From NCBI GenBank assembly GCA_031430595.1, contig JANPBU010000047.1, positions 62,001 to 126,000 of the forward strand: 64,000 nt of DNA. The letters run 5' to 3'. The notes beneath the pieces are model-generated. The model made no database searches. It worked only from the letters and a program-made list of their open reading frames with translations, and had not been told where the DNA came from. The translations under genes and the position numbers were made by a program. The DNA comes from JANNBN01 sp031430595 (GTDB lineage: Bacteria; Actinomycetota; Acidimicrobiia; Acidimicrobiales; JANYDT01). This document shows, in pieces, positions 26,763-36,252 of this stretch. How positions within the stretch are numbered: the first letter of the stretch is position 1; each line of letters begins with the position of its first letter.

Positions 26763-28361
26763 GTGCCAAAAAGTTTGAAGGATCGAAACCAGGCCCACGA
26801 GTATGACGTCATCGTGGTTGGCACCGGTTTGTGTGGTGCCGCAGCCGCCGACACGTTGGCGAGTGCAGGACTGAAGGTGTTGGTTATCGACGCCGGACCA
26901 GTCTTGACCTCTGCGGCCTTCCGCCGTAAACCCCCGGTTAAGAACCTCTTCAGCCCACGCCACCAGTTGTTTCGCCTAAAACTGTTGCTTCAAGGAGACC
27001 ACGCAGGGGCTTTCAACAAGTTCTTTGATGAACAAACCGAGGCTTTATATGTGAAGGAAAAAGCCCAACCCTTCGCCACCCCACCCTCACGTGGCTTTTC
27101 CTGGTGGCGAGTTCGGACGGTTGGTGGTCGCGGCCACCTTTGGGGTCGAGTCATGCTTCGGCTGTCTGATGAATCAATTCACCAGCCGGGTTATGAATGG
27201 CCGTTAAGCGTGTCAGAACTTACCGAGCACTACACCCACATTGAGATGTGTCTTGAACTGGGCGGGGCTATCGAAAACCACCCAGAGGTCGAAGATGGCC
27301 AGTACATGCACGAACGAACCCTCGGAACCCATGAGCAAACGTTTAGAGCAGCTGTAGAGCGACGCTGGCCGACCCGCCGGGTATTGGTCAACCGTGTGGC
27401 CCAGTACGACCCCGGGCCGCTTAGCCCCCTGATGACTCGGGCGATGAGCACGGGGCGCACCACGATTCGCCCACAGACGGTTGTTGCCCGCTTGGCAGAG
27501 GATGAGCATGGGGCGATTGTTGGTGTTGAATGCATCGACACGGCCACCGGGTCGCGCGACACGTGCCGAGCCCCGAACGTCGTTTTGGCTGCATCACCGT
27601 TCGAAACGGTTCGATTGTTACTGAATTCCACCTCGAAGCTGCACCCGCAAGGAATTGGCAATAGCGCAGGCCTTCTTGGAACACGGATCTTGGAACACAT
27701 AACGGCGAGCGCCATGTTCGAGTTGCCGAAGAAGTCGCGTTCAAATGCACCTCGATTGATGCCGTATGCATTCAAACTTAACGAAGAACCGCAAGGCTTT
27801 TACCTACCGTCATTTGCGTTGGCCGAACATCTTGGGCTTGCGCATGGTTTCGGCATTCAGGGCATTTTTTCGCAAGGAAGCGGCCTGTGTTACATCGGTA
27901 CGTTCGGTGAAACGGTACCAAACGATCGAAACAGACTGACACTGCACAAAACCATGATTGATGAATGGGGAATTCCATCTGCACACATAGATTTCGACTG
28001 GTCGCCCGACGACCTTCGTAGTTTTGAAGCAGCAAAAATTGCCCTTGACGAGTTGCTTGCAGAGTTTGAATCGGCTTCCGGTTTCAAAGTCAAACGACCG
28101 GTAACCACCCAGGTGTATAACCTTCATACGGCTAGTCGACCAACGCCAGGTTCGAACCACGAATGTGGGGGTGCACGAATGGGAACCGACCCAAAAACCA
28201 GTGTTACGAATTCGTTCGGAGCACTTTGGGACGCACCAAATGTGATCTTGGCTGACGCGTCAGTGTTTCCAAGCCTTCCAGATCGCAACCCGACCCTCAC
28301 CTCTATGGCCCTTGCTCGCCGTGCTTGTACAGAGCTAGCCAATCGTCTTGTCGCTGGCTAG
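26763..28361 (+). CDS. GMC-type FAD-dependent oxidoreductase
   Basis: 532 aa from GTG 26763, chosen because GGAGG sits just upstream (26754-26758); an ATG at 26739 would add eight residues. The FAD-binding motif is VIVVGTGLCGAAAADTLASAG. GGRGHLWGR corresponds to the GMC glycine stretch that contacts flavin. The C-terminal part has NHECGGARMGTDPKTS and a final FAD strand VILADASVFPSLPDRNPT, the usual H/N catalytic region of bacterial GMC and sugar or alcohol oxidoreductases. The substrate is unknown. It ends one nucleotide from the end of the convergent second GMC gene. Confidence 0.9.
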   Translation: MPKSLKDRNQAHEYDVIVVGTGLCGAAAADTLASAGLKVLVIDAGPVLTSAAFRRKPPVKNLFSPRHQLFRLKLLLQGDHAGAFNKFFDEQTEALYVKEKAQPFATPPSRGFSWWRVRTVGGRGHLWGRVMLRLSDESIHQPGYEWPLSVSELTEHYTHIEMCLELGGAIENHPEVEDGQYMHERTLGTHEQTFRAAVERRWPTRRVLVNRVAQYDPGPLSPLMTRAMSTGRTTIRPQTVVARLAEDEHGAIVGVECIDTATGSRDTCRAPNVVLAASPFETVRLLLNSTSKLHPQGIGNSAGLLGTRILEHITASAMFELPKKSRSNAPRLMPYAFKLNEEPQGFYLPSFALAEHLGLAHGFGIQGIFSQGSGLCYIGTFGETVPNDRNRLTLHKTMIDEWGIPSAHIDFDWSPDDLRSFEAAKIALDELLAEFESASGFKVKRPVTTQVYNLHTASRPTPGSNHECGGARMGTDPKTSVTNSFGALWDAPNVILADASVFPSLPDRNPTLTSMALARRACTELANRLVAG

Positions 28362-28362
28362 C

Positions 28363-29982
28363 TCAGCCTTGTTCGGAAATATGGGCTGCCGTTCTGCGAC
28401 CAAGCGCCATTGCAATCAAGGTGGGGTTCGCATGACCGCTTTGCGGAATCAAGGCATTTCCTGCGACAAATAAATTGTCGACACCACGAACGTTGCCGAA
28501 CTCATTTGCGGCAGAAGTCTGTGCGTCAGTTCCCATAGGAACCGTGCCGAGCATGTGACATGACGAGACCAACGCAAGGTTGTTTTCCCAGGTAACCGAG
28601 CCCAAACCAGATGCCTGTAACGAGTTGCCCATTTGGGCCAAAGCCGCTGTGAGCTGAGGCGTTACGGTGGCCGGGGAACCCCAGACCAACCGGGCGCGGC
28701 GTTGGCCGAGAGGGTCTAGCTCGTCAGTCAGTTCGATGCGATTATCAGGCGAAGCAAACTGTTCAAACAGTGTGGTGATCTTCCAGGTACGAGTCGCCTT
28801 CCACGCACGATTCGACCAATCTGACCATTCGGTATCGAATGAATGCCGGATTGCCTGGCGATGCGCGCCCGCTCTCAGAGGGTACGACCCGTCGATCAAC
28901 CGATTAACCGGTGCGGCCAGAACCCCGGGAAACTTGCCGTTCGTAAGTTGACGTACTGATGCCGGGGTGTCGATAAGTGCCTGTTTGACAAGCCGTTCAA
29001 CTCGCGCCGAAACGTTTGATCGATTCACCGGCTGGCCCAACTGAGGTGTCAACAGAAACGAAGCGCTGACGTTTCCCGCTGCCACTAAATGTTGTGGGGT
29101 AGTCAAGCGTTCCATCGAAAACGATTGACCATCGCGTTGCAAAGCGAACTTACTGAACCAATCCGGAGGATCAACATCGAGGGTTAACTCGCCCATAACC
29201 CGGGGACGGTCCATCAGGTTACGACCGATACATTTGTTGGCCGCCAATTGCGAGAAGCTCGACTGAGCGTTGAGAAGAATGCGAGTGGTATCAACCGTAC
29301 CCGTCGCCAAAATGACGGCACCACACATCACTTCGACTGAACCCCCAGCCTCGTTACGAGCAATCACAGAACGAACCGAACTGCCAGTGCTTTCGGCAAC
29401 AATTTCGGTGAGCGTTGCGTCGATAAGTAACTCAACCCTGGCTTGGTTGAAAAGGCTGCGAATTCGTTCGCCCCGGTACGCGGCAGCCGGGCCGAAAACA
29501 TATTTGGCCGTGTCGACGCCTTGAAGTGTCGATGAAGGAGTTTGCAATAGATCGTTCACCGAGCACCTGACCTGGGCAAAGTTCAGCGCTTCGGCGTACC
29601 AGGGTGTTACTTCGTACGCCTCAATTGGCCACCAAGGTTGCCCAGCAACAACTCGATCGAAGAGCCCCGGCTCGACGGCCGCATAGCGAACCCCTGCCCC
29701 CAGACCAGGCAAATCGACACACCAATTCCATGATGCACCACCAACGGCTCGCCCGAGCCGGGGGTACAGCAAACCGAACCGATCGTCACCAACCACCTGC
29801 GCTTCGGCTAGGCGGCGGGTCCTTTGCATATTCGGCCCGAAACCTCCGCTTTCAATGACCACCACAGACAACCCAAGTTCGATGCATTTGTCGGCAACGC
29901 TGAGGCCGACCGGCCCTGCCCCAACAATGCACACCGCAGCGGTCATCGACAACTGAGGGAAAGCCAATAGAGAAGTGATCAC
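28363..29982 (-). CDS. GMC-type FAD-dependent oxidoreductase
   Basis: 539 aa from GTG 29982, preceded by AAGGGCGAG; an ATG at 29946 is an alternative. FAD-binding VCIVGAGPVGLSVADKC, then GRAVGGASWNWC, and a C-terminal SSCHMLGTVPMGTD followed by NLFVAGNALIPQSGHANPT, the conserved GMC end with its catalytic His region. It is only distantly similar to the convergent GMC gene. It follows the BNR-repeat lipoprotein by 17 nt on the same strand, so it is probably the distal gene of the GT2-GT2-BNR-GMC operon. Possible roles are oxidation of a sugar hydroxyl during polysaccharide modification or catabolism; the evidence is positional. Confidence 0.9.
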   Translation of the reverse strand: MITSLLAFPQLSMTAAVCIVGAGPVGLSVADKCIELGLSVVVIESGGFGPNMQRTRRLAEAQVVGDDRFGLLYPRLGRAVGGASWNWCVDLPGLGAGVRYAAVEPGLFDRVVAGQPWWPIEAYEVTPWYAEALNFAQVRCSVNDLLQTPSSTLQGVDTAKYVFGPAAAYRGERIRSLFNQARVELLIDATLTEIVAESTGSSVRSVIARNEAGGSVEVMCGAVILATGTVDTTRILLNAQSSFSQLAANKCIGRNLMDRPRVMGELTLDVDPPDWFSKFALQRDGQSFSMERLTTPQHLVAAGNVSASFLLTPQLGQPVNRSNVSARVERLVKQALIDTPASVRQLTNGKFPGVLAAPVNRLIDGSYPLRAGAHRQAIRHSFDTEWSDWSNRAWKATRTWKITTLFEQFASPDNRIELTDELDPLGQRRARLVWGSPATVTPQLTAALAQMGNSLQASGLGSVTWENNLALVSSCHMLGTVPMGTDAQTSAANEFGNVRGVDNLFVAGNALIPQSGHANPTLIAMALGRRTAAHISEQG

Positions 29983-29999
29983 GGAACTCGCCCTTGCTG

Positions 30000-32525
30000 T
30001 TAACGGCGCTTAGTTGTTGGAGCTTTCTTCTTCGACTTTTTCTTTGCGGTAGTTGAGGACTGGCTTGTTGATTTCGGTTGAGCTTTGGTTGCAGCCGGGT
30101 TAGCGGTTCCTGTTGATTTCGTTGCCGTCCCCGGTTCGCCAACCGTGACGCCACTTCCGCCGAAACCGACGTACACCTTGCCAAACACATCGAGGTCACC
30201 CTCGATGGATACGACATTGTCGAGCGAATCACCGGCAAAATCGCCGATTTTCACCCATGTTTTCGTGTCGTCGGTCGACCGCCAGAACCCGAACCTTGAA
30301 TCGACTCGACCGAAGATAAATATGGTTGGGTATCCGCCCGGCGTTGCTGGTTTGCCAAAACCAAACTTCGAGACCCAGTCAACACGCGATACTCCTGCCC
30401 AACTTCGGCCACCGTCAGTTGATCGATAGAACGGTAAACCACCAAGTTCATTCGGACCAATTTCACGATTGCCACCCTGGCCACCATCGGTGAGGAACAA
30501 GTGCCCGGCACGATCTGGAACGGATTGAAAATCGACGTTGAACTTGTACGAATCGCCGGCCGGCGTTGCCGACATCCGTTCCCAAGTTTTACCCTGATCG
30601 GCCGATCGAAACGTTCCAGCGGTACCGTGGAAGAGGTAAAACATGCCCGGTGTGACTTTGTCGGCCGCAATATTTCGACGGGCCAAGAAGTATTCGAAAT
30701 CAAAGGCGCTGACCTCGCCCTCCGACAGGCCAACCCCAGGAAGCTCAATTTTTTGCCAGGTTCGGCCACCGTCGGTTGTGATGTGCGGAAGCAGCGCATC
30801 GCGAGAATCGGCGGTTCGAAAACAGCCTCCGTAACGGTTGTCATTCCATGGCATGAACTGCCCGGTTGGTTGCCAAAGAATGTTTCCGGGTTGCGAGACA
30901 GCAATTGACCCACACCCGGTAAATCGAACTTCCTGCAAATTTCGGCCCGTTGACTTTTCGTCGCGAGGTCGTGCCGGGAATACCTCCCAGCGGCGGCCCC
31001 CATCGAGCGAGGTACCAGACAACATGTCGCCCTCGTTGATGATGTTCACCACATCAGAGGCGAGATATTTCGAGTCGAACGGCGAGTAGTCGACGCTCCA
31101 TGCCCCGATGAAACGGTTTACCGGACCCTTGACGACTGCGAAGCGATTTTCGTCTTCAACGTAGAAGGTTCCGAAGTCGTGGACAGCCACCACTGGCTTA
31201 CCTCCAGGCGGAACAATTACTCGGCTCACCACGAGTTGTTCGATACCTTTCGTAACCGACGTGACTTTCGACGACACCGCACCGGCTGCAAGCCCACTGA
31301 ACTTGAGTACTCCAACGCCCATTGTCACCCACACCGTCGACGGATCTGTTGGGTCAAACTGGGCATCGCCGGTAGTGAGATACCGATTGTCTTTCTCACG
31401 ACCCAATTCGACAAGCCACGGAACGTCACCACCAACCAGGTCCCATTCGATGGTTCGCCAACTCGCACCGCCGTCCTCGGTCATCGACACATTTCCAGGA
31501 CCATCGATAACCACTATTCGTCGGGAATTTTTGCGATCGATCGTGACCACTGTCGTAGCAATTTGTTCGTTTCCACCTTCAAACGTTGACGGAAGCGCCT
31601 GTTGCCGCCATTCGTTGCCTTTCAGAATCCAAATACCTTTTTTGGGGTCTTCATTCTCGGTGAATGCCGACACTACGAGGGTTCCGTCATCAGCAAACTC
31701 AGCGTTCGAAATGGTCTTCGGCCCGCCTTCGATGCGGGCCCAGGTGCGACCAGCATCGTTTGATGCAAAGAGCCCTGACCCAGCCGAGGCAACGACAAGT
31801 CGTTGTGTCACACCGCTGGTCGAGCCACCGGATGGGTCGAAGGCCACGAACGATATTCCCGCATCCCAGCCGTTTGAGAGTTGGCTTCCACGATCAACGG
31901 AGACTGCTTGCCAAGTTGCGGCCCCGTCGGTCGACAGAAACGCACCGCCCTTCGGGGTACCGAGCAAGACGCGATCGGCGTTCACCGGGTCAACGGCAAG
32001 CCTCGGACCCCACGTTCGCGTCGGGCCGTTGGCGTCTACCGGTGTTCCGGCAAAACCTGTCCGTTTCCAGTTTTCCCCACCATCATCAGATCGATAGATC
32101 AAGCCTCGATACAAGTGATATGCGCGCTTTGAATTGGAAGGGGCGGTTGCAACAGCCAAAACCCCGCCCGCATTGTTTGGCACCCTTTGCTCAGCAGGCA
32201 TACGAGATGCAAGTAGTTGTTGCTGCCACTCGTTTCCTTCTCGCAGGTACGTTCCGTAGGTATCGGTTCGCACACGCATCACACCGCTGGAGGTGATGTC
32301 GATACCAGTGACCATTCCTCCGCCACCCAGTGGCAGTGGCTTCCACGAATACGCCGAACTTGTCTTGCTGGGTGCGGCGGCCGCAACCGCCGCCGGAACC
32401 GCCGACTCGACCTCGAGAACAGCGGGTACCGTCGGAGATACTGCTGAGGGTCCCGCCTCGGTTACTGCGCAAGCAGCAACCACCAAACTTGCCAACAAAA
32501 AACCTGCCCTACCTCTCAGTTTCAT
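30000..32525 (-). CDS. BNR/Asp-box repeat lipoprotein (GH74/sortilin-like beta-propeller)
   Basis: 841 aa. The signal sequence ends in a lipobox with VAAC (Cys19), predicting a lipid-anchored exported protein. Multiple Asp-box motifs are spread along the protein: SDDGGENWKR, STDGAATWQA, SNDAGRTWAR, TEDGGASWRT, TTDGGRTWQK, SADQGKTWER, STDGGRSWAG and STDDTKTWVK. These indicate one or two beta-propellers as in GH74 xyloglucanases and sialidase-like proteins. Catalytic residues could not be assigned. The last 50 residues are low-complexity Thr/Ser/Lys ending in a strongly basic tail (KKKSKKK...KRR). The start overlaps the GT2 stop by 4 nt (ATGA), so it is coupled to glycosyltransferase genes. Confidence 0.82.
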   Translation of the reverse strand: MKLRGRAGFLLASLVVAACAVTEAGPSAVSPTVPAVLEVESAVPAAVAAAAPSKTSSAYSWKPLPLGGGGMVTGIDITSSGVMRVRTDTYGTYLREGNEWQQQLLASRMPAEQRVPNNAGGVLAVATAPSNSKRAYHLYRGLIYRSDDGGENWKRTGFAGTPVDANGPTRTWGPRLAVDPVNADRVLLGTPKGGAFLSTDGAATWQAVSVDRGSQLSNGWDAGISFVAFDPSGGSTSGVTQRLVVASAGSGLFASNDAGRTWARIEGGPKTISNAEFADDGTLVVSAFTENEDPKKGIWILKGNEWRQQALPSTFEGGNEQIATTVVTIDRKNSRRIVVIDGPGNVSMTEDGGASWRTIEWDLVGGDVPWLVELGREKDNRYLTTGDAQFDPTDPSTVWVTMGVGVLKFSGLAAGAVSSKVTSVTKGIEQLVVSRVIVPPGGKPVVAVHDFGTFYVEDENRFAVVKGPVNRFIGAWSVDYSPFDSKYLASDVVNIINEGDMLSGTSLDGGRRWEVFPARPRDEKSTGRNLQEVRFTGCGSIAVSQPGNILWQPTGQFMPWNDNRYGGCFRTADSRDALLPHITTDGGRTWQKIELPGVGLSEGEVSAFDFEYFLARRNIAADKVTPGMFYLFHGTAGTFRSADQGKTWERMSATPAGDSYKFNVDFQSVPDRAGHLFLTDGGQGGNREIGPNELGGLPFYRSTDGGRSWAGVSRVDWVSKFGFGKPATPGGYPTIFIFGRVDSRFGFWRSTDDTKTWVKIGDFAGDSLDNVVSIEGDLDVFGKVYVGFGGSGVTVGEPGTATKSTGTANPAATKAQPKSTSQSSTTAKKKSKKKAPTTKRR

Positions 32526-33655
32526 ATCGCCGGGGCCCGTGAATTGAACACTTCGTTTCCAGCCCCACTACCCACTGCGCGTTCGTCCATTTGTCCACCC
32601 TTCCAGAAAGAAGCCCCGCGACCCGTTCGCAAGATGTGAGTGGCCTTGAGCACCACAAGTTGATCGAATATCCATGCGCCGATTGTCAGTGGAAGACGCT
32701 TCATACGTTGCACCGGCGGCAACACTTTTGCCCGACGAATTCGACGATTGCGCACACCTTTTGGCACGCACGCCCAACGACGACTGTCGATCTCACTTCT
32801 CATGAACTTGCTGAACCAATCTGGGTCGCCTTGAGCCGCTTCGCGAAGCCAAGTGGCCGCGTTGAAGTTTTTCGTGGATCGCCGTTGGTGATCAAAAATC
32901 TCGAAAAGATATGCATTCACAGACATCCCCACCGTCAAGCTCGTCTCGTGAGTAAAAAGCCCTCGAATTGTTGTCTCTGGAACATAGCGGACCGAGGTCG
33001 TTAAACGCACAAAGCGTTGAAGCAAATCTGGATCACTTCGGCTGAACAAGTCAGTAGTGACCATTGCCTTGAGGAAACCGTCGTCGAGTACACCCAGCGG
33101 AAGCGTCAGTTGCCGGGCGATATCGGCCCGAATGGTGTAGCTCTGGCCGCAAAGTGCCTGATCATCGAACGAAAAGTTGCTTGATGCGCCAGCGATTCTC
33201 GAAAGCAATGTGCTGCCGGTGATAACACGCTCGGCCCATGGTGCGGCAACCCACGCCACGGGGTTCACCTCCAACAACTCAACACCCTCACTCAAATGAT
33301 CAACCGAACTAAACGACACATCAGCATCAACCAACACCAACACATCAGCATCACCACTCAACCGATGCACAAACGCATTCCACGCCCCAACCTTGCCCAC
33401 CCGCTCTTTAATCTCCACCACCCGCAACCCAGCGACCACCCCAGCACCTGCGCCCGACAAACCCTCACAAGCCGCCACGGCCCGCACAACAGTGTCATCG
33501 GAGCAACCATTCGCGACTACGACGACCTCAACGATACGCGATGTGTCCCGCAGCAACGACTGCTCAACCAATCGCCCGACCATCGCCTCAATACCAACCG
33601 CCTCGTTATGAGCAAGAACCCCAACACATACCCGACTACCAGCCACCACCATCAC
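32522..33655 (-). CDS. Family 2 glycosyltransferase (paralogue A)
   Basis: 377 aa. GT-A fold: CVGVLAHNEAVGIEAMVGRL at the start, VVVANGCSDDT (about 46-56) and the metal-binding LVDADVSFSS (about 110-119). The C-terminal region has a basic segment (KGVRNRRIRRAKVLPP), a hydrophobic stretch near 330-345 and FWKGGQ near the end. The donor is unknown. The protein is a close paralogue of the next gene upstream, with near-identical DNA over the catalytic core but divergent C-termini. Its stop overlaps the start of the BNR lipoprotein gene. Confidence 0.9.
   Translation of the reverse strand: MMVVAGSRVCVGVLAHNEAVGIEAMVGRLVEQSLLRDTSRIVEVVVVANGCSDDTVVRAVAACEGLSGAGAGVVAGLRVVEIKERVGKVGAWNAFVHRLSGDADVLVLVDADVSFSSVDHLSEGVELLEVNPVAWVAAPWAERVITGSTLLSRIAGASSNFSFDDQALCGQSYTIRADIARQLTLPLGVLDDGFLKAMVTTDLFSRSDPDLLQRFVRLTTSVRYVPETTIRGLFTHETSLTVGMSVNAYLFEIFDHQRRSTKNFNAATWLREAAQGDPDWFSKFMRSEIDSRRWACVPKGVRNRRIRRAKVLPPVQRMKRLPLTIGAWIFDQLVVLKATHILRTGRGASFWKGGQMDERAVGSGAGNEVFNSRAPAI
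33292..33343. repeat. Direct repeat, copy 1 (identical 52-nt core inside GT2 paralogue A)
   Basis: These 52 bases are identical to 34424-34475, offset 1132 nt, and lie in a wider block of roughly 165 nt (33262-33427 against 34394-34559) that I align at about 91 percent. The core encodes the LVDADVSFSSVDH catalytic segment. Identity includes synonymous positions, so this is DNA-level duplication or gene conversion rather than protein conservation alone. Confidence 0.9.
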
Positions 33656-33704
33656 CCCCCGAAACCTAAACCGTCAACTTATCTTATGGCCGCAACACCC
33701 CTGT

Positions 33705-34835
33705 CTAGAAGAGTTCCCTCGGGTAGCCGTCGACCCGGCCACCCTTCCACAGTCCGAATCCTCGGTCACTACGCAGCATGACCGTCGCCCGTGCGACGAC
33801 AACACGGTCAAAGGCCCATGATCCGAAGATCAGCGGTGCGCGTTTGAAACGATCTCTGTTTGAGAGTGTTTTCCACTTACTTTGACGCCTCTTTCTAATA
33901 CTCACGGGTACCGTCTCAATGCCGCGTTTTTTAACCTCTGACGCAATAAACCCTTTCAGCCAAAGTGGGTCGCGTTCGTAGTTGGAACGTAACCAGGCGA
34001 GCGCATCGAACTGTTCGGTTTGGTGCGCATGGAAATACTCAAATATGTAAGCGTTAATGGCCATGCCCATCGTGAGGCCAACTTCGTGGGCAAACAATCC
34101 CCTGATGGTCGATTCGGCGATAAACCGGATTTTGTTATGCATCCGCACAACTCGATCAGCGCGATTCCAGGTGAACATGTCAGTCGTGACCATTGCCTTC
34201 AGGAATCCGTCATCGACCAACACTCCGGGTGGCAAAACAATCTGCCGTGCAACGTTCGCCCTGATGGTGTAGTTCTGACCTCCGAAAGCATCTTTGTCAA
34301 AGGGGAACCCACCAGAAGCACCGGCTATCCGGGTTACCCATGTCACTGGGTCAACGACACGCTCGGTCCATGGTGCTGCAACCCACGCCTCAGGGTTCGC
34401 CTCCAACAGCTCAACACCCTCAGTCAAATGATCAACCGAACTAAACGACACATCAGCATCAACCAACACCAACACGTCAGCATCAGTACTCAACTTGTGG
34501 ACAAACGCATTCCACGCCCCAACTTTCCCAACGCGCTCTTTAATCTCCACCACCCGCACGCACGCTTTAACCCTTGAGCCCTCGCCGCCAACGCGCTCGC
34601 ATGCCTCGACCGCGCGAACAAACGTGTCATCAGAGCAACCATTCGCGACCACTACCACCTCAACGATGCGCGATTCGTCGCGCAACAACGACTGCTCAAC
34701 CAACCGCCCCACCATTGTCGCAATACCAACTGCCTCATTATGAGCAAGGACCCCCACACACACTTTGGTGGTGCCCAACAAAGATCCCCCACCACTTTTA
34801 CTCACTAGGTGTTGCTCGTTTCGACTGATGACCAC
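33705..34835 (-). CDS. Family 2 glycosyltransferase (paralogue B)
   Basis: 376 aa from GTG 34835; the first 24 residues are not shared with paralogue A and the start could lie later. The same GT-A motifs are present: CVGVLAHNEAVGIATMVGRL, VVVANGCSDDT and LVDADVSFSSVDHL. The C-terminal half differs from paralogue A but keeps the pattern of a basic stretch, a hydrophobic segment and FGLWKGGR near the end. It is the first gene of the minus-strand group that continues through paralogue A, the BNR lipoprotein and a GMC oxidoreductase. It is divergent from the flippase gene, with 166 nt between starts. The different tail suggests different acceptor specificity. Confidence 0.9.
   Translation of the reverse strand: MVISRNEQHLVSKSGGGSLLGTTKVCVGVLAHNEAVGIATMVGRLVEQSLLRDESRIVEVVVVANGCSDDTFVRAVEACERVGGEGSRVKACVRVVEIKERVGKVGAWNAFVHKLSTDADVLVLVDADVSFSSVDHLTEGVELLEANPEAWVAAPWTERVVDPVTWVTRIAGASGGFPFDKDAFGGQNYTIRANVARQIVLPPGVLVDDGFLKAMVTTDMFTWNRADRVVRMHNKIRFIAESTIRGLFAHEVGLTMGMAINAYIFEYFHAHQTEQFDALAWLRSNYERDPLWLKGFIASEVKKRGIETVPVSIRKRRQSKWKTLSNRDRFKRAPLIFGSWAFDRVVVARATVMLRSDRGFGLWKGGRVDGYPRELF
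34424..34475. repeat. Direct repeat, copy 2 (inside GT2 paralogue B)
   Basis: Partner of 33292-33343. Recombination between the two copies would delete 1132 bp and leave one in-frame chimeric glycosyltransferase, since both copies sit at the same codon phase. Confidence 0.9.
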
Positions 34836-35001
34836 TGATGCGGGCAGCTGAAAATAGGGTAGTCATTGGACAACGTTCGATTCTTCTAAGATCCATCGGC
34901 AACTCGGGCGGTGTGTCCACAGATTCTTTGTTGTTCGACCTTCAGGCGGAACGACTTGAGGCCGAAACCATTGTCAATCCGTTTTACTTTCTCCAACAAC
35001 T

Positions 35002-36252
35002 ATGCCCACACTACGCAAACGATCAATTTGGATCGGAGTCAACGAAACCATCGGCCTAGCCGCTGGCATTATTTCGTTGTTCACACTTGTTCCGGTACTT
35101 ACCCCCGCTCAATGGGGTGCATACGGAGCAATGTTTGGCATTGTTGGGCCAATTGCTGCCTTTACGCAGAGTGGCGTGGTGCTTTCTGTACTTGAACGAA
35201 TCTTGCACCTTGAGCATAAATCGGAGGCGGTTGCTCGATCTTCGATCAGCATCGTCCTCTTTCTTGGGTCGCTTGGGGTGCCCGTGGCCAGCGCCTTCGG
35301 TTACTTCGTCATTCCAAATCTTTCGCTGTGGACAGTCATTGGAATCGCAGCAACCGAACTTCTTCTTAGTGCCTCTGTATTTACCCTTGGGGCAGTCATC
35401 CAATGCGTAGACAGTTTCGAAAACGGCCTTGCCGTAAAGATTGCTGCGGTCACCCTTCGGACTTCGGTCGTGCTCGGCTTGTTCTTCACTCACACCATCA
35501 GCATCCCCCGAGTGGTCGCCGGCCATGCGCTCTCGATGTTGTTAGTAACGATCGGCGCAATCATTCGACTTCACCACTTGGGGGTCTCGACCAAACCGAC
35601 TCGACAGGTCGATCGAGCTGATCTGGGAAGAGTGGCGTTATATTCGTTTGGCCTCAGCGCATCAATCGTTCAAAACGACGGGGACAAGGTCTTTTTGCAG
35701 GGCTCTGGGTATGCCGACGATGGTGGTCGTTATGCGGTGGCGTATCGACTGGCCTCGATAGCCATGTTACCGATGACAATTCTTTCGACCTCGACGCATT
35801 TCCAAACGCTTGAGGAATCGAAGATCGAAAAGAACCCGGTTCAGAAGGCTGCCCGTTACACCCAAATAGCGTTGCTTGTGGCTGTGCCCTGCGCCATCAT
35901 TGCGTTCATTTCGACGTTCTTTATACCGGCGATCCTCGGTGAAGAGTATCGAGGGAGCATAACCATGCTTCGGGTATTACTACCCGTACTTACTATCCGC
36001 GGTCTTTCAGCGTTTCCGATGAACGGGCTACTCGGGATCGATTGCAACAGTTATCGAACCAGGCTTCTTGTCGCAGGCGGTACCGTCTCACTCGTGTTAT
36101 ATGCAGCACTCATTCCTGCCTTTTCATGGAAGGGTGCCGTACTCGCCAGTCTTATTGTTGAGAGCTTGTTGGTCGCAACAACCTGGAAAGTCTTTAAGAA
36201 TCAGGTAAAACTGAAGTCTCTCGACCGAAAGCCTCGCCATGCGAAACCGTGA
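35002..36252 (+). CDS. Wzx-like oligosaccharide flippase (MOP superfamily)
   Basis: 416 aa, about 12 membrane helices. The N-terminus (RKRSIWIGVNETIGLAAGIISLFTLVPVLTPAQWGAYGAMFG) has the layout of polysaccharide-biosynthesis flippases, with a Pro near helix 1-2 and the WGxYG-type loop. The central cytoplasmic loop and the helices around 225-300 and 310-400 repeat the pattern. The expected role is translocation of undecaprenyl-linked repeat units across the membrane. It heads a plus-strand operon with GT2, Wzy-like, GT4 and Wzz-like genes, and its last 14 nt overlap the GT2 gene. Confidence 0.82.
   Translation: MPTLRKRSIWIGVNETIGLAAGIISLFTLVPVLTPAQWGAYGAMFGIVGPIAAFTQSGVVLSVLERILHLEHKSEAVARSSISIVLFLGSLGVPVASAFGYFVIPNLSLWTVIGIAATELLLSASVFTLGAVIQCVDSFENGLAVKIAAVTLRTSVVLGLFFTHTISIPRVVAGHALSMLLVTIGAIIRLHHLGVSTKPTRQVDRADLGRVALYSFGLSASIVQNDGDKVFLQGSGYADDGGRYAVAYRLASIAMLPMTILSTSTHFQTLEESKIEKNPVQKAARYTQIALLVAVPCAIIAFISTFFIPAILGEEYRGSITMLRVLLPVLTIRGLSAFPMNGLLGIDCNSYRTRLLVAGGTVSLVLYAALIPAFSWKGAVLASLIVESLLVATTWKVFKNQVKLKSLDRKPRHAKP

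Noticed and set aside
31261..32097. 278-codon open frame opposite the BNR-repeat lipoprotein
   Set aside because: Composition is typical of an antisense shadow, and the sense strand carries clear Asp-box repeats.
33270..33420. Repetitive-looking CAACACCAACACATCAGC-type sequence suggesting a CRISPR-like or tandem array
   Set aside because: It is codon-level repetition of Val/Leu/Asp codons on the minus strand within the GT2 catalytic segment, with no regular unit or spacers.
34838..35059. Possible small gene between the GT2-B and flippase genes
   Set aside because: 73 codons, overlaps the flippase start, no recognisable pattern; treated as intergenic with the likely divergent promoters.
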